Shown: positions 33,401 through 47,600 of the stretch, in pieces
Numbering within the stretch: position 1 is the stretch's first letter
How the letters are laid out: every line of letters begins with the position of its first letter
From: Galaxea fascicularis
Taxonomy: Eukaryota; Cnidaria; Anthozoa; Scleractinia; Euphylliidae
DNA length: 64,000 bases
NCBI GenBank assembly: GCA_948470475.1
Contig: OX419341.1
Span: 5,536,853 to 5,600,852, forward strand
Reading direction: 5' to 3'
Position numbers and translations under genes: made by a program
The notes under the pieces: generated by a model
Seen by the model: the letters and a program-made list of their open reading frames with translations, nothing else
Databases searched by the model: none
What the model was told of the DNA's origin: nothing

Positions 33401-36400
33401 ACTTCTGCCCTGACTTGATGAAAGAATCCCCAGAGGTTTTGAGCGATTCAGAGCCAACATCAATTCTATCACTCGCTGAAGCTTAAAATGCTTGTAGCTC
33501 CAATCCTGTCAATTTTAATCCTGTATATATAACCCATAACACAAAAACGATTTCCAGTTCAAGAGATTGCCTATTAAAAATAATGGAGATATGTCGAATT
33601 ATACATTACGAATGAGGCGCGTCGGCACGTCACATAAATGCTAAATCATAGGAAATTGCCTCTAGTTATTATTTGAGCCGTTTGACACAACTATTCGACG
33701 ACAGGAAAACCCAAGCTTAATTTGACATCGACAACTTGCTGCTAATACCACTCGAAAGGTAAAAGGCTATCCGTCATCAGGAAAAGCAGGCATATCAAGA
33801 ACATTCCAGAATGTTGATCATTTTGACCGCAGTGGGCATTCTAATGACAAAAAGGTCGAACAATCATAATCTCATTCTGTACAAGCGTTCATAACATGAC
33901 GGAGTCAGGAAAAACTGTTGTGGCTAGCTCCGTTCCTCTTAACCCGACTGCTACCTTCAGCGATCGGTTATGTATTTTTAAGTTTCGGTAACGCAATTAC
34001 CGCTTTTTTACGCGGGATGATAAAAGTATGTACATTTAATCCACGTCTTTGACCATTGGTTACTTTGCCAAACCCTGTGGTTCTATTAATTGTGCTCTGC
34101 AGCTGAGGGAGGGTTAATTCTTATTTTTAAGTATGCGGTCGATGATATTTTACTAAAGGTAATTCAAAACTGTTGAAAGCAAAGAAGAACCGCAAACACG
34201 TTCCTCGTCAAAATAGCGTCAAAAATCAATGCTATGCGGTCATTTGTGAAAAGGAAAACGACAGAGAAAATATCCTAGGTGCCAGAGGTTTTTTCTCGTT
34301 AGTGGCGACAGAACTAATGTAAACATGATTTGAACCGCAGCTGTGTGTGACAATCAAAAGGATTTCGCCAGAAAATTATTGAAACCGAGTCGTCTCTTCA
34401 CAAAAAAATACCTTATAGCAAAAACCATGCACCGGATCAAAATGGGTCAGGCAATTTTTTCCCGATTGGAAAAGCGCGCGCCATTTTGCGAGAAGTATCA
34501 CATGGAGCAGGGGACAATACAATCTTTATGACTTTGCCAAAGCAGGAAACTATTATACTGCGGTGAACATGTGTGGGAGATGTTTATAATGAAGAGAAAG
34601 ACCATAATTGGTTTGAAAATGGTGTTCTAGCCGGTACAGAGTTTGTTTCGAGAGGAAAAGTCATAAACTCGAGAATGTCGATACAACTGTCATTGAAATC
34701 TGAAGGCAAACTAAAAATAGGACTAAGCTAGCTTAAGCGCTGTTGTGTCACAAAAACACGTAAAGCAGCTTTAAGATAAACTTCTTAAGTCGTGATAAGT
34801 TAACCTTGGCAGAACCCAATATTTCAATTTGTGGCCAAAAGCATAACTTAGCAATAGCACTCCTATAACATCCCGAATTAAATTTGGGATTTTTTTATCT
34901 GTAGAATAATGAAAAGCGAGAAATTACTCATGATTTCTATACTCAGTAGCATTCCCGCTTTTAACCATGCACTCAAACGTAAGTACCGTAACAACCGCTT
35001 AATGGTCCGACTAGGAAAGAAAGCGCCCTGAGGCCAGTCTCTTTTGAGATGGAAGTAAAAGTGGCTATACATATAAACGGCCTTGACATGAGTACAGCTT
35101 TTAGTTGAATATATATAACCTTCTTTGCGTGGTGTCGCAGCCGCTTTAGTTTCCTATAAAAATCGAAACTGCGAGATCCAAAGTGATCTAGCAATGATTT
35201 CTCATGATCATTGTATTGTGTCCTATGTTTTTGACAGAAACTTTCAAACGATATACGATTCGGTGTCAGAAGGTTGATCCATGTCATGAAAAATGTCGAC
35301 AGAATGGGATATTCATGATTCAGAACAGTGCGAGTTCCAGTGGCACTAATGACCATGTCGATCATATGTTGTAAGCCTACAACTTATTAACTACGACCGA
35401 AGAGCCGCTGATTGGAATACACATAAGGAATCGCTTTTCCCCAAAACGTGAAGCATGCTTTTATCTTCCAATTTTCCGTTCGCAAACGGGACAGTCCGCC
35501 TTAGGAACATTTATGATCTCGCCTTGCCGCCCTCTTAATTTTCTGCCCGTGAAACGAAAAGGAAAAAATAATTCTTAGTAATAGCTGCATACTGATAAAA
35601 AACAACCTTACCTCAGTCGTCGGTTTCCCCGGTGTCATATAAAAACCAGTTTCGATTCCAACTCAATCGTTTTTTCCTTCGACTTCTTTAAAACTAGATC
35701 CTCTTTGTTTAATGCGCTAACCTCAATAAAACAAAAGAATTTAACCTCCGGCGACCGGTGGGTCTTTCCTTAGTTAGTTCACAATCGATCTACAACCACC
35801 AACGCCTTTCTTTTTAAACTAAAACCACTGCGAAACGTATTTCCTGCGGAACAACCTTGCCATGACGCAAGATCGTTTTCCCTCGCAACGCTAACAAATC
35901 CAAAACTGAACCCTTTAGCTTCGAGAACGTCACTTAGGCACGTCTGGACTGAGAGCGATAGTTCTGTTTGACGTGATTATGCGAATTCTTGGCATATTTT
36001 GGCCCCAATTAAAACGAAGACGTGTTATAATGACACCAGAAATCTATTTTCAGCGAAGATGTACCCGCTGATAACAAAATTGATTTTTGTTCTTTCAAAA
36101 TGGTGATCAGCAGAATTATATCACTCCAATTATTTTTCAAGTGCACAGGTGATGAGGATGAATCCTCTATTACAAAGAATCTATCGGTAGTTTAATTGGC
36201 ACCACACGAAAGCGGTATGTTTCGTCTCCAATCACCAATCAGTGGAACAGGTCGCCGGAGCCTGGATCACAGCTCATCTTCCAACCAAATAAATTGCTGT
36301 ACTGACATGCACTCAATTTGAAACCTCATAATCAAAATATAGGAATTGTGCTGATGTACCTTTAAGTTCTCAAAAATACATCTAATCGTGTACAGGGCAG

Positions 36401-36662
36401 TCAATCACTTCTTAAAGCTTCGAGCTGGAAATTTGCAAAAAACATTTAAGTTTTTCAGGCTATATGCCACCACTTCATCAGATTTCAAATTTCAATTTCA
36501 CACTATTTCGCTCTCGAAACTTTGTGCTGAAGATTAAGACCAAGTATATGATTAGCCTAGTCAAGCTCTATTTCAGATGCCTAAAAATCATTTCACGGCA
36601 AAGAAATAAAATATGTACTTTTTGCGAGGCATGAATGGCAAAATACAGTAAATAGGGTACCT
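30419..36662. other. Long gene-free spacer
   Basis: About 6 kb without a supported gene. Around 31140-31430 a Cys/His-containing frame (HDCDVCHFELATNHQFC) can be read on the plus strand but has no clear start, splice sites or family. A minus-strand frame of 130 codons at 34973-35365 is open but has no family motifs. A CCTAA-type short repeat lies near 32370-32420. Otherwise the DNA is AT-rich with nothing recognised. Confidence 0.4.
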
Positions 36663-36899
36663 GGGGTCATGTCCACACTGATGCGTTTTTGTTTGAAAAC
36701 GCATTGATATGTATGCGTTTTGCCCTCCCGTCCACACTGATATGCTCTAAAACACTGAGCGTTTTCATCGAAAACGGATCCTTTTGAAAACGCTGTTGAA
36801 AGTGAATCGTTTTGAAAACGCTACGGCATCCGTATCAGTGTGGACGCAGATCAATCGATGCGTTTTTACAAAAACGCATCAGAGTGGACATGGCCTGAG
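36663..36899. repeat. MITE with GTCCACACTGATGCG inverted termini
   Basis: The left end reads GTCATGTCCACACTGATGCG and the right end CGCATCAGAGTGGACATGGC, an imperfect inverted repeat of about 30 bp. The interior is a series of GAAAACG and TGCGTTTT motifs in both orientations plus a second GTCCACACTGAT at 36731-36742 and ATCAGTGTGGAC near 36835. It is probably a non-autonomous hAT-like element, by the style of its termini. No transposase is present. Confidence 0.7.
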
Positions 36900-38027
36900 G
36901 CGGCTTCCAGCCGTACATACAATTACATTTTAACCACGCTAAACAACACACACTTCCCCCGCTGGGCAGTAATGTAAGCGGCTAAGGTAAGTAATTTGAA
37001 CAAACGGTGTAACGAATGAATCAATTGAAATACGATATCTCGTAGAGCAGCCGAACCGCCTACATAATGATATAAGGTACTGCCTAGGACTCGACGTAAA
37101 AAAACACTTAACAATAGGAAGGGTGGTAAGTGTTATTTGAATATCAAAACCGATTGTTTAGAAATAGATTGATTTGTGTAGATACTTCCACGGTTAATGA
37201 ATTGGCTAAAATGGATAACATTTTCAACACGCGTACTATAGTGGTGTTCCACGATTTCAATACGAATGCCTTGTTGGCACGAAGCAGCTCGAATCGCTGA
37301 AATGACTGCAAAGTACCCAGTAAGGTAACAGCAAACGAGAAGACCACCCTCTATAAAAGAAGGATATCGTATCGTATCGTATCGTATCGTAGACCAGGTT
37401 TGGCTGCATGCGTAACAAAATCATGAGAAACTGAAGTTACACCTACAAAAATGAGCTGGGGACTAAGAAAGGATTTTAACTGGCCAATGAATTCATTTAA
37501 AAGAATAGGGTCTCCGAAAAAGCCAGCAACACATCCAATTCACGTTCCCCCCTCTCTATTTGAGTCCATCACCAAGTGTCGTCAAGTGTTTTTATCCGGG
37601 TACTTATGCTGCTACTTCAATATTTACGTTTCTAAAGGATTAAGTTATCTCAAATTTAGGACAATGAACAGGACACACAGATATAGATAACCCTTAAAGC
37701 TTAATCCTCTTATCATACGATTGTACAATCTGAGATAAGAGGAAATTTTAGCATGAGAATTGTGTTAAGTCAATGATAGTGATCATGTTGGCATCATCCC
37801 ATGTCTAGAAACACGTCTGCAAAGAAATGGTTCGAAAATGCTTCATTCCTTCATGTACTCATTACCCTATGAAGAAATTATTTATTTCGATATTTTAACG
37901 GCAGAGGATAACTACAATCGCGACACACAATATCTGACCGTTTGTGTCGAAGTTTGAAACAGTGTAAATTTAAAAAAAAAACGTTATCTCGATTGCCGGT
38001 ACTGGCATTTGCTGCCCTTGGTAGCTG
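36900..38027. other. Spacer with an ATCGT pentanucleotide run
   Basis: No gene. Five perfect copies of ATCGT occur at 37366-37390. A small inverted pair CCTCTTATC..GATAAGAGG lies at about 37707-37742. Confidence 0.4.
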
Positions 38028-38201
38028 GGGCCCGTTTCTCGAAACTCCCGAAACTTTTCGGGTCTATTTCGGGTGCTATAATTTCCTAGCTATCTCGAGA
38101 ACGAAAATATTTTCAGGGATGAAATTTTACAGCAAATCTGCGTTTTCGTCACTTGAAAGACCGGGCCTGAAAAGTTTACGGGACTTAAAAGAAACGGGCC
38201 C
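38028..38201. repeat. MITE with GGGCCCGTTTCT termini
   Basis: GGGCCCGTTTCTCGAAACTC at the left and AAGAAACGGGCCC at the right are inverted, with further pairing between CGAAACTTTTCGGG and CCTGAAAAGTTTACGG inside. The length is 174 bp with no coding potential. The termini resemble PIF/Harbinger-type MITEs. Confidence 0.65.
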
Positions 38202-39706
38202 AGAACACTTACAGAACCAGTGTTCTTCATTGCTAAACCTTACGCGATAATTCATTGGCAGTACTATTTTCAGGCATTTGGCAGTAATGGGCAGATGTTT
38301 ACGGCATCGCAATAAAGGGTCGCGTGGATCGCAGGAAACGAGTGTCTCATGTCAGGAGCGTGTTTGATCTGCTTGAGGCGATATGACCTTAAACCGATGT
38401 TCATTGATCTGATCTTCCATTCTTCATAAAAGTCACGGCAAACTGAAGCCCTCCTGTACAGTAATGTCTGCTCTGGATGTCCAGTTATAGAAGTTCCGGG
38501 CACTGAAGACATTGAATTTTGTGAAAACTTTAGCCGGCTCCACCAGCGCCCGCAAACCCCCCCCCCCCCCAACCCCCAATCCTCCTCTCCCCTCCCTCCC
38601 TTAGTCAGAGGGTGTTATCTTGCTATAGCCTTAAATTCTCTTAGCTAATGTACAAGGAACTGTAGCAGCTAGAAAGGAGAATCAATAATCAGATTTTGGG
38701 AGTTAAAGAGTTAATGTGAAATAAAACTATATAGTCACCAGTCAATTTATAACACGCTAAGCACAGGAATACAGCGTTCGAGGTTAAATACTTGCGGCGC
38801 GACTGTGCCAGATCTATCAGCAGAACATCACTACTGCCCTGTTTATTAAAGTGGTGTATCATCATAGAGAGGTGTGCGAGAATATTTGCTGCCCGAGGGG
38901 TGGAAATTTGAGTGCAATGCCACCAGAAGATAAAATGACATTCAAACAAGCGCGAAATAGGATGGCGTCCCACAACTGTGAGAGAATGGAAAGACACAGC
39001 TTTCCACAGGTTTCTTGAGAACTTAGTTATTATTGCCACGAAAAAGCACATAAAAAGAACAAAATGAAAACAGTTACTATGAGAAATAGTAATAACGGGT
39101 GCGAAATAGCAATGATGATCCCCAAGGCCCCACATCACTTTAATATTTCCACATGCTTTTCGGCACAATTTTTTAGATTCGCACCATTTGGACTTCTTGA
39201 TCCCTAGGGTTAACGCAGTATTATCAGCCGGATGCGCAGACCAAGAGATTCTATTCAAAATCCGATCCTCTGACATTAATCGTCATCTTGATCTAATAAA
39301 TGGTCATTCCAGGAATATAATCGTTGAGGCAGTTAGCGAGCGCCAAACTGGCACAACTCCATGGCTAGAAACACGCGCTCAGAAAAACAGAGATCAAATA
39401 GCGTTAAAAGTCGTGCCCAAAATGATGAAAAGTGAGCCAATCAGTTTTGACTGGGTTACCACCCACCCCTATCCCCTACCCGTCTGAAGTTACCACACCC
39501 ACTAATTACCCTTTACATTCCAGTAATGATCACCATCTAACTTCTCCTTAGCATATCAACAGTTTGTCAATGATACGGGGCACGAGAATATAGGAAATGG
39601 TCACCAGGGATCAGTAGAGTTAACGTTTCTACAAATTCTCCCTACATGTAATATGCGAAACATGTGAGCAGTGTAGGGAGAATACAACCGTTGATCTTGG
39701 GGATTA
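38202..39706. other. Repeat-derived spacer
   Basis: No gene is supported. A poly-C tract lies at about 38559-38570. The segment 38600-38712 (TTATCTTGCTATAGCC through AGTTAAAGAGTTAA) looks like an interspersed repeat of the kind found at 26746-26958 and 50060-50210. A 195-codon minus-strand frame at 38689-39276 overlaps it and is judged fortuitous. A small hairpin ATTCTCCCTACA..TGTAGGGAGAAT is at about 39636-39683. Confidence 0.45.
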
Positions 39707-39914
39707 ATTACACCCATTTTGAAATCACTCGTCATTCATGAAATCTGATTGGCTCTCAACAGTGCAATTTATTCCCAAATTGCACCGGCATTTTTTGCTC
39801 TAAATCACATCCTCTTTTTAAGCCCATCAAAATTCAAAATTGTTTTTTCTGAAGTGAGCATTAAATAAATATTACTATTGACAAAAAACTGTGTGATTTC
39901 AAAATGGGTGTAAT
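39707..39914. repeat. MITE with ATTACACCCATTTTGAAATC termini
   Basis: ATTACACCCATTTTGAAATC begins at 39707 and its complement GATTTCAAAATGGGTGTAAT ends at 39914, a perfect 20-bp terminal inverted repeat. The interior is AT-rich and non-coding. Confidence 0.7.
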
Positions 39915-42900
39915 CAAGTTTTGGTCTAAAATTATACTGCGCTGCGCGCTCGTTCGATTTTGAAATCATACGTATGATTTCAAACCAAATTCCAATCAGC
40001 TTAGTTCAATTATCATTATTTAAGGGTTAAAATTCCCCTTTCCATCACTTTCGAGAGAGATTTCACGCCAGTGAGTCTGGGAATTAATAACACAAATGAC
40101 CTGGTGGGAGTCATAGATAAAGGTTTTACCTTCAATTGTATCAAGATTCCACTAGCAATTTTTCCTTGGGAAATGAACAAATAATGAAAAAAAGCAGAAC
40201 TCCCCGAAGATTTTAACCATTTAAGAAGCCTTTTGTATAGACTCTGTCGCAGCAAAAGGCTCAATGAGCTTGTTTTTGTTTTTGTTTTTTTTTCCAATAA
40301 AATGACGTGACTATCTATAGCTAATTCTTGGTCCTATCAGCGAAAATTACTTAAGGTGGGCTCTTGGCTTCCTTGGTTATGACACCTTCAAAATCTATTA
40401 TGTTAGCAGCACTAGTCATATCGTGTATAAATCACCACTTATCCTCACTTACACTCAGTGTAACCAGCGTATCAGCAGAGCTACAATCCCTTGGTCAATT
40501 TAAATGTTAACTTTGAGCCCCCACCCCCTAGGTCGCGCGGTCACTAAGCGCAAAAACCGGTTTGAACAGGTAGGCAAGGAACTAGAGAAAACATGTTGTA
40601 GACACGTTGTTGTTTTTGTTTATTAAAAAAGAAAACAGAATGTTGCGGAGCAATCTTACATTCCTTCCCGATCGCTCATATCATCCTTTACAATTTCAAT
40701 CAGGGCTGTGCTCTGCGGCGCCCGCTCGCCTCTGGCGACTTACTTTTGCCTTCGGGCGACCAGAAAATATTAGTTTTAGCACCAAACTTATATGCTGGGA
40801 AGTTTGAGGGTCACTAAGAGTTTGCAAATTAAACATGAAGGAATACAGGAAACTCAGCCCTGCACGAGATGCAGTTACAAGAAAATTCCCTGTGTGACGA
40901 CTTTTCAAAGGCAGGTCGAGATGGGCAATAAACTGATTACCTTTCGTGACAGCGCAATTTTAAGCGTGAACGGTTTCACGTAGGTTTCGTACTTCATCTT
41001 AGGAACGGGCAAAAATAACACCCACTCAACTGACGTGACTCAACGAAAATGTCTTGTGACCGGAAAACAAGATTTCAACAGCAAACTCGGGGGCGAGGGT
41101 GTGTTGTAGCCGGGATATTAAATCATTCAAAAAATGTTAATTTGAGGTGCAGCTAAAACATATCAGCGCATAAATTTGCAGCAAAACATCCATAATTTAC
41201 AACTTTGCCATTTTTCTCCAGACTTTTAATTTCTCAAAGACACAAAGATTTTGGAGAATGAAAAAAGATTGTTAACAGAGGATGAAATGGGGCAACAACA
41301 CGAAATGAAAATTTACACGTTGAATGAGGCAACTAAAGTTCTCTGTTTGACTGACTTTTGGAATAAGTCAACAAAAATTTCGATTCTGACGGCGTAAATG
41401 CGCAAAGAACAAGAAAATACCGTATGCAATAAAAAAAAAAAAGATGAACAAAGGAGCTGTTAATATAATCGACGGGCTTTAGTAATCTCATTATTTATAG
41501 CTTTCAGCAACAGAAGGCCGTGGCATTGTGGGGCCTAAATCATTAGGACAGCATGTCTCAGTTAGCTGTTCCGAGACAAGAAGAATGGATTGCCACGTAA
41601 AATGCATGAGTGCATGACGGTTCGGAGGCTACATGTAACTCGTGAAAATGTTTTTAGCTGAAATTACAAAATGCTGGTTAAACTTTTGTGAAAACTAAAT
41701 CTTCACCGAGATTTTTAAACTTATCCGACGCCCTAAAGAGCCTGAAAGCAGTTAGTTAAACGGGTCTGTTTTAAATGCGGCCTCCCTGAAACGTCACCGT
41801 CGTGAATTCGAAACAGCGTATCAATTGATCGAAGAAAAGGTCAGTGGTGGGCCAGACAACTAAGGAAGCGTTTAATATTTCAACGGCACTATACTTCCTT
41901 AAATACTCCCAGTAACAATGGGAGTCTGTCAAACAAACTGATTCCTCCAAACAAACAAAAAATGCTTTGCTTTCCGCAACACCGGAAAAAAGACACAGTC
42001 GGTTATTCAATTTGTTTGTTTTAGGGTTTTTATATTTTTTTTCTCTCAGCGTGGTCAAAAAACAAGACAGAAGAAAAACGAAATGGAGATTCAACACAAC
42101 TGCTTCTAAAAACGAGGGGAACCAGTTAAAGACCCAAGTTATGAGAGGTCACTTTTTGAGAGACTATTGATTCAAATAGCTCTAAACTAATAGTTGTAGT
42201 AATATAAGAAACTTAAGCCAAAATATCGCAAAGGTGATAACGACAAACACAATTCGATCACACAGATTACTTCCTGTACAAGCTGTGGGTGAATGAGTTT
42301 CCCGTTTCAGCGAAGAATGCATACAAAATGTGTTTAGACATCATAATTTATAGCCTGCGTCGCAGACAGTGAACACACCGCCGGTATACACAGTCGGACT
42401 ATATCTCAGTTTTTACCAAGGTCTCGAGTGACAAGTCCGGCTGCACCGCAGGCTAATAATTCACGGAAAGTCGAGTTTTTACCATCAAGGTATGCACATC
42501 GAATACAACACAAAATGTTCCCAGAGAAGTGTTGGGTCCATTATACCGATCAGCTTACAAAACGAAAAAAAAAAACTTGTTATACTTTAGACCAAACGAA
42601 AACAACAACAGACAGACAGACAGAAAAACGGAAGAACCAGTTTCAATGTTTAAACCCCTTAAAACAAGGGTGACAACAGCGGTTTGGCTTGCAATCCCCT
42701 CCCTTTTCCTCAATATCCCTCAAAGACATCTTCCACCTTTCATCTGAATGTCAAGAAGCTTAAAGACCCTCCCTGTACGGAACAGGGAGTGACAAGGTAT
42801 CACAAGGCAGTACGGTCAATAATTTTCACGGCTTCAGCATTCCATTTACGATTTCAATAGTCTGAATCATGGCCTTGTACTGACTGCCGTTCATCAACGG

Positions 42901-44688
42901 GCAACCAAGCGAAGATAACTTTAGATAGTTCTCACCTTTGGATTACAAAGTAGTAAACACATTTCAAGATTTCCTTCTAAAAATCAGTCACTTGTAGACT
43001 CAAATATTAAAAATAAATAACGTGATGAAACAGAAATTCTTTGCCGACAAGAATGACTGAGGAATTAAATTCAGATAAGGAGAAGAAACACCTTTTATTA
43101 GAGCTAAGAAAACAAACCCCGAGGAAACGAATGGATCTGTGTACAGATGCACGAAGACCACATAAAACCAGACGAGTTCAGTGTTTTTTTAGTTAGGCGT
43201 GAATGCTTCATTTCTTACCTAGAGGTAATACTAATTCTTAAACATTTTACAGTTATATCAGAGAGTTAAGCGTTTTGTTTTCAAGTTTCAACTTCCATTC
43301 CGTTTGATACAGCCTTTAAACCCTTGTCGTCGAATTAACAGAAATCCGGAAATCCAACCCTGTGAATGAGAACTGGAGCCAATAAGACAAGGCGTGTGTA
43401 TCACAATCTCATCGAGGGTTAACCAAGATCGACCTTCCAGACAACGCAAAATTGTGTGGTTTAAATTTCAGATATTTTTGCCCACGGCTTGAAAGCATAT
43501 ACCTCCGGACCTCCATATTGGACGATCGGAAGTTTGAATCTATGCTAAAACAAGGAACAGCCGATCTGACAACATCCGGTGAGCCCTACTGGGGACTGTT
43601 AGAGATACAACCCGATTGGTCGATACAAATCGGAATGCTTCCGGTGCTTTAACGAAAGTTTCAATCGTTTCGCGATATCTAACAATAGCCTCGAGTTTTA
43701 ACTCAGTTTCCAAATCCAGTTTTCAAGTGAGAATGTCTTGGTCACTGCCTGTGCAGCGCATCAAATTCACACCTATTAATTCTAAGGTACTCGTATAGGC
43801 GTTAAAATGCAAAACAGATCTGCAACATGGTCTCATTCGGTAATCCTCAAAACTGAGAACGGACAATGTTAGCCGTTTCATTCTGGGCGTGGATCGTTAA
43901 TTAGAGAAGATGTTTTGCTCGTCAAATCTATTGGCTTTAACCATTCGGTCAGTTCGTGAATGGAACAAGCAAGCCTAAGCTGAAGACTGTTAATTCGTTC
44001 TCAGCATGGAGCAAACTGTTTTCAGTAAGTGTAAAGAAAGTGACTAAACAAGGCCGTCAAATTGGCCCCCTGCCTTAGCCAGTCTGCCATCAATTTTGCC
44101 AATGGGTATGTTGTGCTTCCCATCCATAACAGAGGATCAAAACGCCGCATTAAGAAAAGAAACAAGGAAAAACAATCAAACACGCAAAAAGAACTAAAAT
44201 AAAAGCGATCGAAAAACTGAAAATCACTTGTCAACATTTTCAGGTGAGTAATGACTGACTTTCCTGTGTGTGCTATTTGTGTTTTTCTTCTTTTACCTTG
44301 AGCCCGCCTCGAATACCTTGAGAACTACCTGCACGTTGTCAGCTTAAATCAACTTAATTATTCGTTTCAATAAAGTTGTTCTTGCTGTTGTTGTTCTAGT
44401 TCTGTTCTCCCGGCCATTCTGCGACAAGCCGAGATACCATTTTGAGGCATTCAAAGACGTTGTTATGTAAGCCACACATTTCAAAGCCACCTTGGCATGT
44501 TTACAAATTAAGCACATCAAACTTAGACACCTTCTAAAAGGAAGGAGAAGGAAACGACTCAGACTGTTTTTTTTTTTTAACTTTTCGATCGGTCAGACAA
44601 AAGGATACAAGATCTTTTTGCTGCATCATACGCGTCCTTACTTCTCCAGAGACCTACAATCTAATGTTGAGCTAACACTGACCTCAGG
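39915..44688. other. Gene-free spacer with a small foldback
   Basis: No gene supported between the MITE at 39914 and the last RBM41 exon. A foldback with TAGCCTGCGTCGCAGAC and CTGCACCGCAGGCTA arms occupies about 42352-42456. The region just below 44689 should contain the RBM41 3' UTR (minus strand), but no poly-A signal was assigned. Confidence 0.4.
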
Positions 44689-47600
44689 CTACGTGTCCCC
44701 CTCGGAAGACTTCCCCAACGCTTCGTTCTTGTCCGGTGGATCTTTCCCCTGCCGTCCGTATTGAATAATCACAGGTTTTCCTTTGAACAAATAACCATTC
44801 ACAAGGTTTAAGGCTGCAGTTGCTTGGGCAATATCTGAAGTCAGAAAAAACCATAAGCTCATTAGCCATTCTATGCACTCAATACTGTCCCCAAGCTTAT
44901 CAACTGGTTTACGCACTCAATACTGTGGTATAATTACACTTTAGATTTTAGCCCAAACTGTTGTGTTACGAGACGCTACTGAGGCAATATTTCCTAGCAT
45001 CCTATCATTGCTAATCGATCCGTGTTGTTAATGTTTCTGTTTTCGGTTTTGATTTCCAGTGAGTGTCAGACAAAAAGAAAGTGTAAGCGCGAAAAATGAA
45101 ATTCAATATTGTGCTTCCATGTTTCCATAATGAACGGAACTCTCTCCACAATACTAAAAGTGAGAATGAAGTTGGACAATTTAATTATAGTTGCATAGAG
45201 TATTGAAACGTGAGTGCTAACTAATTGAAGGATAAAGTAAAAAATCGGCAAACAATCAAGAACGCCCCTCAGCTATCAGACTTCTACATCGAAAAAATGC
45301 ATGCCTTAATGGCTAAACTAGAAAAATGCAATTTATCGATCATATCAAATTACCAAAAATGGACAAAAAAGAGCTTTTAGAGGAGAAACACTTCCGAAAT
45401 ACATCTAAAAATAAAAGACAAAACAACACAAAATCGATAACGAAAGGAAACGCATTTTCTCACACAGGAAATGTCACATTTTATCGGCAGATTTACTTAT
45501 GCACAATTAGTCTCTCTGTCGAAAGTAAGAACGAAAAAATAAAACGAACAGGCAGCTGTTCCTTTCCGACAACCTGGAAACAGACACTGTCGAAATTTGT
45601 TGAATACTTACAGTCTCCACAGCTGTAGTTTTGCCACAAAAGTAGTTCTCTTAGATTAACGGGTCCATTTCGAACGTCATTACCATTACCCAACAAACAT
45701 TTTTACAAGTTAGGCCCTGTTCAGACTAAGTGCCCGTTCCGCGGCACCGTTCCCGGGCACTAAAAAGGACGCTGTCCAGACACCTCAGTGCCCTGCACCG
45801 AGGATGTTCACACTCGTGCAGAAGGCTTAGTACCCAGTTTATCTTTTTGAGTACTCCGCAATATTGCCGCCATTTTTGCGACGGCATCGTAGGGAAACAC
45901 GGGAAAAAACGTGGGAACACATGAAAACATGTTCAGACAAGTTCCCGTGCCCGGGAACGATGCCCGAGTACTACCCTTGGAGGTAGTGCCCGTGCCCGGG
46001 CACGGTGCTCAGATTTGTGCGTGGGCACCAACAAAACGCTATGTTCAGACCAGTGCCGGTTCCCGAGAACCGGGCACAGGCACCTAGTCTGAACGGGGCC
46101 TTAGTCACTGATCAAGGTATGCGAATTTGATTGACAGACACGCCTCCGTAGAAAGTTTCCGCACGCAACAACCAAATGGAGGCGTGTCTGTCAATCAAAT
46201 TCGCGTACCTTGATTTGGCTAACTTGTAAAAATGTTTGTTGGGTGGCCACGGTAAGGCGCGTCGCACTGTAACATGAATGATTCTTTCTTGTTTGCGGCG
46301 AGAGCTGGCCACGAAGTGCTCGTCCAATACCATTTTCATGAACGATGGTGTCATGACGACCACGTATGATTTCATAAGACATTCGTATCTTGTTCTCACG
46401 ATGAATTTTAATTGTATGTAGTGATATTTATCCAGACCGCATGCGATGTGTGATTTAATAAATAATGTATTAATATTTTATATACAATGTGTTTCCTTTC
46501 GCTGTCCCTGAGGACCTCCTCAGCTGCTTTAAAGTATTGAAAAAATGCACGAACAAATTCGACTGTCTCGTTAATGAAATGTTGTACATCAAACAATTAA
46601 GACCACGGCTGAACGTGCAAACAGACTCAATCCGTGCTTAAGTCTTTGTCTAGCTCTAAATTTCACTTAAGCAAATTTGGACTACTTTATATCCTTCTTT
46701 TTGAACTCGCATATTCATTTCCAACTCCTTGATAGCAGCGTCATGAGGTCGCCGAAACGTCGGAAATTTTATTTAATATCGCTAGTTTTTACATGTCTGT
46801 GTTTCTCAAAATCATTCATCGGGAGAAATGGCTATTGTTCTCGCGACATTTAGCTACAGCTTAAGAAAAGCTCTAGATCTGTCATACTACGCGTCATTAT
46901 TCAAAGACGATCAGGAAGAACCTAATTGATTTGTTACCAAGAACGCATGCTAACTTCCATAGGGAATATCGCAGGGCTCATTATCTAAAAGTAGGCGGAG
47001 CATTTAAACAAAAGGTGGCAGACGCTATTGTTATTGTTTTATTTCTTAAAACCAGAATACTCGAGTTTACAAAGTTTTGCATAACAAAGTGTTTGTTGGT
47101 TTCGTTAACCCTGACAGAATGCTATTCTTATTGCTGCATGAAGGAAAAGGAAAGGTTATGATTCACCACAAGGGATTCTGGCATCAGACCATAAGTTTCA
47201 GGAAACCACAGGGCCTCTTTAATTCGTCTTATTCCTATGTGTCATGAAAAATGCTGTTAGTACTGGCAAGATGCAGCTGCGAAACGATAATTTAAAACAA
47301 AATTAAAACTCATTTGGCAGAAATTACTGGAGTCTGTTGCCAACCTCGCTGAAACGTTTAATTTTCCCTTATGTCTGCAGCTGCCCACTGTAGCCTCTTT
47401 CATTTGCTCATACAATTCTAATGCGAAATTTCGGCGGGATAGATGGTCAGTTTTGTCCAAGTTTCGGCTTTCTTCTTATTCCTCCGCTTTCCATTTCTCT
47501 CTTCTTTAATTTTAGCCACGAAAGTTCTCGTTTTAGTATTCAGTAAAAGAGATACCCGATCAAACGCAGACTACTCAAGTTGATAGCCATTCGCACGAAG

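Noticed and set aside
34973..35365. 130-codon minus-strand frame
   Set aside because: No family motif, no signal of splicing, and amino acid use looks like random AT-rich translation.
36663..36899. Repeated GAAAACG motifs considered as a CRISPR-like array
   Set aside because: Motif copies are in both orientations with irregular spacing inside a terminal-inverted-repeat element, and the genome is eukaryotic.
38689..39276. 195-codon minus-strand frame, the longest unexplained one
   Set aside because: Its C-terminal part overlaps an interspersed repeat and the protein has no domain pattern, so it is probably fortuitous.
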